From Candidatus Rokuibacteriota bacterium (GTDB lineage: Bacteria; Methylomirabilota; Methylomirabilia; Rokubacteriales; CSP1-6): a DNA stretch of 64,000 bases. The notes beneath the pieces were generated by a model. The model was not told the DNA's origin and ran no database searches. It saw only the letters and a list, made by a program, of their open reading frames with translations. Within the stretch, counting starts at the first letter, position 1. Each line of letters starts with the position of its first letter. This document shows, in pieces, positions 62,187-64,000 of the stretch. Made by a program: the position numbers and the translations under genes. The DNA lies in contig JACPDG010000037.1 of NCBI GenBank assembly GCA_016184125.1, positions 43,502 to 107,501 on the forward strand, in the 5' to 3' direction.

Positions 62187-62425
62187 ATGGGGGGACTATC
62201 GATGCCCCCCAAGCCCCCCGCGCTCGCCCGCGCCCCGGGAGACCCGGGCCGCGGCTCGACACCGGCTTCCTTCACAGCCTCTGACGTCATGGGGGGACTA
62301 TCGATGCCCCCCAAGCCCCCCGCGCTCGCCCGTGCCCCGGGGGGGGTGCGCGGACGCACCCGTGGTGCGCGGACGCACCGGACACAGCCGTGGCACGCCT
62401 CGACGACCCGCTGCGTCCACAGGGA
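62187..62425 (+). repeat. Two tandem double-hairpin repeat units before cofD
   Basis: Units start at 62187 and 62289 (102-bp period) with identical first 44 bases or so (ATGGGGGGACTATCGATGCC start). Unit 2 carries two extra copies of the small hairpin GGTGCG-CGGA-CGCACC at 62345-62379 in its second-hairpin region. Begins five bases after the preceding stop. Confidence 0.92.
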
Positions 62426-62447
62426 CTGAGGCATCGCCGCGACGCCG

Positions 62448-63374
62448 ATGAGACTCACGGCGCTCGCCGGAGGCACCGGAGCGGCCAAGCTGCTGCGTGG
62501 CCTCGTCGCCTCGATCCCGCCGCGTGACCTGACCGTCATTGGCAACACCGGCGACGACACCGACGTCTGGGGCCTCCACGTCTCCCCCGATCTCGACACC
62601 GTCACCTACGCGCTCGCCGGCCTGCTCGACATCGAGCGGGGCTGGGGCCGCGCCGGCGAGACGTTCCGGTGCCGGGACGCGATGTCGGCGCTCGGCGTGG
62701 ACGTCTGGTTCAACCTCGGCGACCAGGACCTCGCGACGCACCTCTGGCGTACCGCCGCGCTCCGCGCCGGCTGCACGCTCAGCGATGTGACGGCCGAGCT
62801 GACGCGTCGGCTGGGCGCGCAGGCGCTCGTGCTCCCCATGAGCGACGATCCCGTCAGGACGCGCGTCCAGACGCCCGAGAGCTGGCTCGCGTTCCAGGAG
62901 TACTTCGTCCGCGAGCGGGCCCGCCCCAAGGTCGTCGACGTCGAGTACAGCGCGGCCGACCGGGCGCGGCCGGCTCCCGGCGTGCTCGGCGCCTTGCGCG
63001 ACGCCGACGTCGTCGTCGTGTGCCCCTCGAACCCCGTCACGTCGATCGGGCCCATTCTCGCCGTCCCGGGGATCTACGAGGCGCTCGACGTCACGCGGGC
63101 GCGCATCGTCGCCGTGAGCCCGATCATCGGTGGCGCGGCGGTGAGCGGTCCGGCCGGCGCCCTGATGCGCGCGCGGGGCCTGCCGCTGTCGCCCGCCGGC
63201 GTTGCGATGGCGTACAGCCCCTGGCTCGACACGCTGCTCGTCCACGACACGGACCGCGACCGCGTCCCCGAGGTCGAGGCGCTCGGGGTCCGCGCCGTCG
63301 TGACGAACATCCTCATGACCGACCGCGCGGGCGAGGCGGCCCTTGCGCGGGCGCTGCTCGAGGCCGCCCGGTGA
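62448..63374 (+). CDS. cofD: 2-phospho-L-lactate (or phosphoenolpyruvyl) transferase CofD
   Basis: 308 residues. GGTGAAKLLRGL (8-19), NTGDDTDVWGLHVSPDLDTVTYALAG and the C-terminal SPIIGGAAVSGPAGALMRARG are CofD/FbiA signatures. Joins the phospho-acid moiety to FO. Overlaps the cofC start (GTGA). The gamma-glutamyl ligase cofE/fbiB that would finish F420 is not in the window. Confidence 0.95.
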   Translation: MRLTALAGGTGAAKLLRGLVASIPPRDLTVIGNTGDDTDVWGLHVSPDLDTVTYALAGLLDIERGWGRAGETFRCRDAMSALGVDVWFNLGDQDLATHLWRTAALRAGCTLSDVTAELTRRLGAQALVLPMSDDPVRTRVQTPESWLAFQEYFVRERARPKVVDVEYSAADRARPAPGVLGALRDADVVVVCPSNPVTSIGPILAVPGIYEALDVTRARIVAVSPIIGGAAVSGPAGALMRARGLPLSPAGVAMAYSPWLDTLLVHDTDRDRVPEVEALGVRAVVTNILMTDRAGEAALARALLEAAR

Positions 63375-64000
63375 TCGTGGTCGCGGTGCCCGTGAAGGAT
63401 CTCGAGAACGCCAAGCAGCGGCTCGTGCCCGTCCTGAGCCCGGCGGAGCGTGCCGGGCTCGCGCACGCCATGCTGTGCGACGTGCTCCGCACGCTCGAAG
63501 GTGCGCGCGTCGACGAGGTCTGGGTCGTCACGCGCGATCCCGCGGTCCAGGTACTCGCGCGCGAGCACCGTTGCCGGGTGCTCGAGGAGGACAGGAACCT
63601 CGGCCACACCGCGGCGGCCCGTCACGCTCAGGCGGAGGCCAAGCGTGCGGGGGCGGACGTATTCGTCACCGTTCCGGGCGACGTGCCGTGCCTCACCGCG
63701 TCCGAGCTCGACACGCTGGTCGCCGCGGTCGGGTCCGCGCCGGCTGCGGCATTCTCGGCGTCACGCTCCGGCGTGGGCACGAACGGCGCCGCGCTCGCGC
63801 CGGCCGACCTGCTCCCGCTGCGGTTCGGCGAGCCGTCGTTTGCCGACCACCTCGCCGCCGCGCGGAACGCCGGCGTCGAGCCGACAGTGCTCGCGCTTCC
63901 GGGGCTCGGCCTCGACATCGACGGCGCCGACGACCTCCGTGCGCTCCTGGCCCACACGGCGAGCACCGAGAGCGCTCGACTGCTCCGCGCGTGGGCCGTC
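63371..64000 (+). CDS. cofC: 2-phospho-L-lactate guanylyltransferase CofC, truncated by window end
   Basis: At least 210 residues from GTG at 63371, overlapping the cofD stop. Reads IVVAVPVKDLENAKQRLVPV, VWVVTRDPAVQVLAREH, NLGHTAAARHAQAEAK, VTVPGDVPCLTASELD and GTNGAALAPADLLPLRFGEP SFADHL, the CofC/FbiD nucleotidyltransferase pattern. Activates 2-phospholactate or phosphoenolpyruvate with GTP for CofD. Near full length already. Confidence 0.92.
   Translation, partial: MIVVAVPVKDLENAKQRLVPVLSPAERAGLAHAMLCDVLRTLEGARVDEVWVVTRDPAVQVLAREHRCRVLEEDRNLGHTAAARHAQAEAKRAGADVFVTVPGDVPCLTASELDTLVAAVGSAPAAAFSASRSGVGTNGAALAPADLLPLRFGEPSFADHLAAARNAGVEPTVLALPGLGLDIDGADDLRALLAHTASTESARLLRAWAV

Overview
The window is GC-rich bacterial chromosome (near 70% G+C judged by eye, not counted) with tightly packed genes, many GTG/TTG starts and 4-base stop/start overlaps. 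Coenzyme F420 biosynthesis genes (cofG, cofH, cofD, cofC), an F420-type LLM oxidoreductase, a molybdenum hydroxylase set, TRAP and peptide ABC importers and a MamK-like actin fit an uncultivated soil or sediment lineage such as Candidatus Rokubacteria / Methylomirabilota. That placement is inference from gene content; no rRNA gene is present. No tRNA, rRNA, CRISPR array or complete insertion sequence was recognised.

Layout. 1-2.9 kb: TRAP importer (minus). 2.9-5.5 kb: Mrp ATPase, LON-domain protein and PDZ membrane protein (minus). 5.8-10.3 kb: flavin reductase, DegT aminotransferase, glycosyltransferase and MsbA-type exporter, all overlapping (plus). 10.3-18 kb: CoxS/CoxM (minus) and CoxL-like (plus) hydroxylase subunits separated by an island holding two hypothetical genes, a Uma2 nuclease and two gene remnants, then an SDR whose catalytic tetrad is gone. 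18-23.4 kb: NAD synthetase and a DppABC-type importer without ATPases. 23.6-27.9 kb: zinc-ribbon miniprotein, LOG-family protein, EamA exporter, arsR-arsM. 28-37.2 kb: phosphate region: Pit and its DUF47 partner, PhoR, PhoB, PstSCAB, PhoU. 37.2-40.7 kb: Zur-like regulator, ZnuA, ZnuC and a ZnuB-DUF192 fusion. 40.7-44.6 kb: remnants, VapB with a gutted VapC, cell-wall amidase plus MamK-like actin, ANTAR regulator. 45.5-48.9 kb: glnK-amt-glnA with a sigma-54 promoter. 49.2-54.1 kb: histidine kinase, coiled-coil lipoprotein, hybrid kinase and sigma-54 activator, resembling the enterobacterial GlrK-QseG-GlrR arrangement. 54-57.5 kb: MFS transporter and MnmG. 57.7-64 kb: LLM oxidoreductase, CofG, CofH, HU, an unknown protein, CofD and the start of CofC.

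Three regulatory logics can be read directly. Phosphate: four 11-bp-spaced half-sites precede both phoB and pstS. Arsenic: identical ATCAA-N6-TTGAT operators precede arsR and arsM. Nitrogen: a canonical -24/-12 promoter precedes glnK. Six genes have a -10 box only 6-7 nt before the start codon, which predicts leaderless mRNAs.

The most unusual material is a family of about 90-bp intergenic elements (about 13 units at nine loci) made of two hairpins whose arms change in a compensatory way. They lie mostly just after stop codons, sometimes in tandem, and in places supply coding sequence: the C-terminal tails of MnmG and PhoR, the stop of coxS and the start codon of an eamA gene. The other highlights are the MamK-like actin beside an amidase, the ZnuB-DUF192 fusion, the SDR without its catalytic tetrad, and several genes collapsed by internal deletion.
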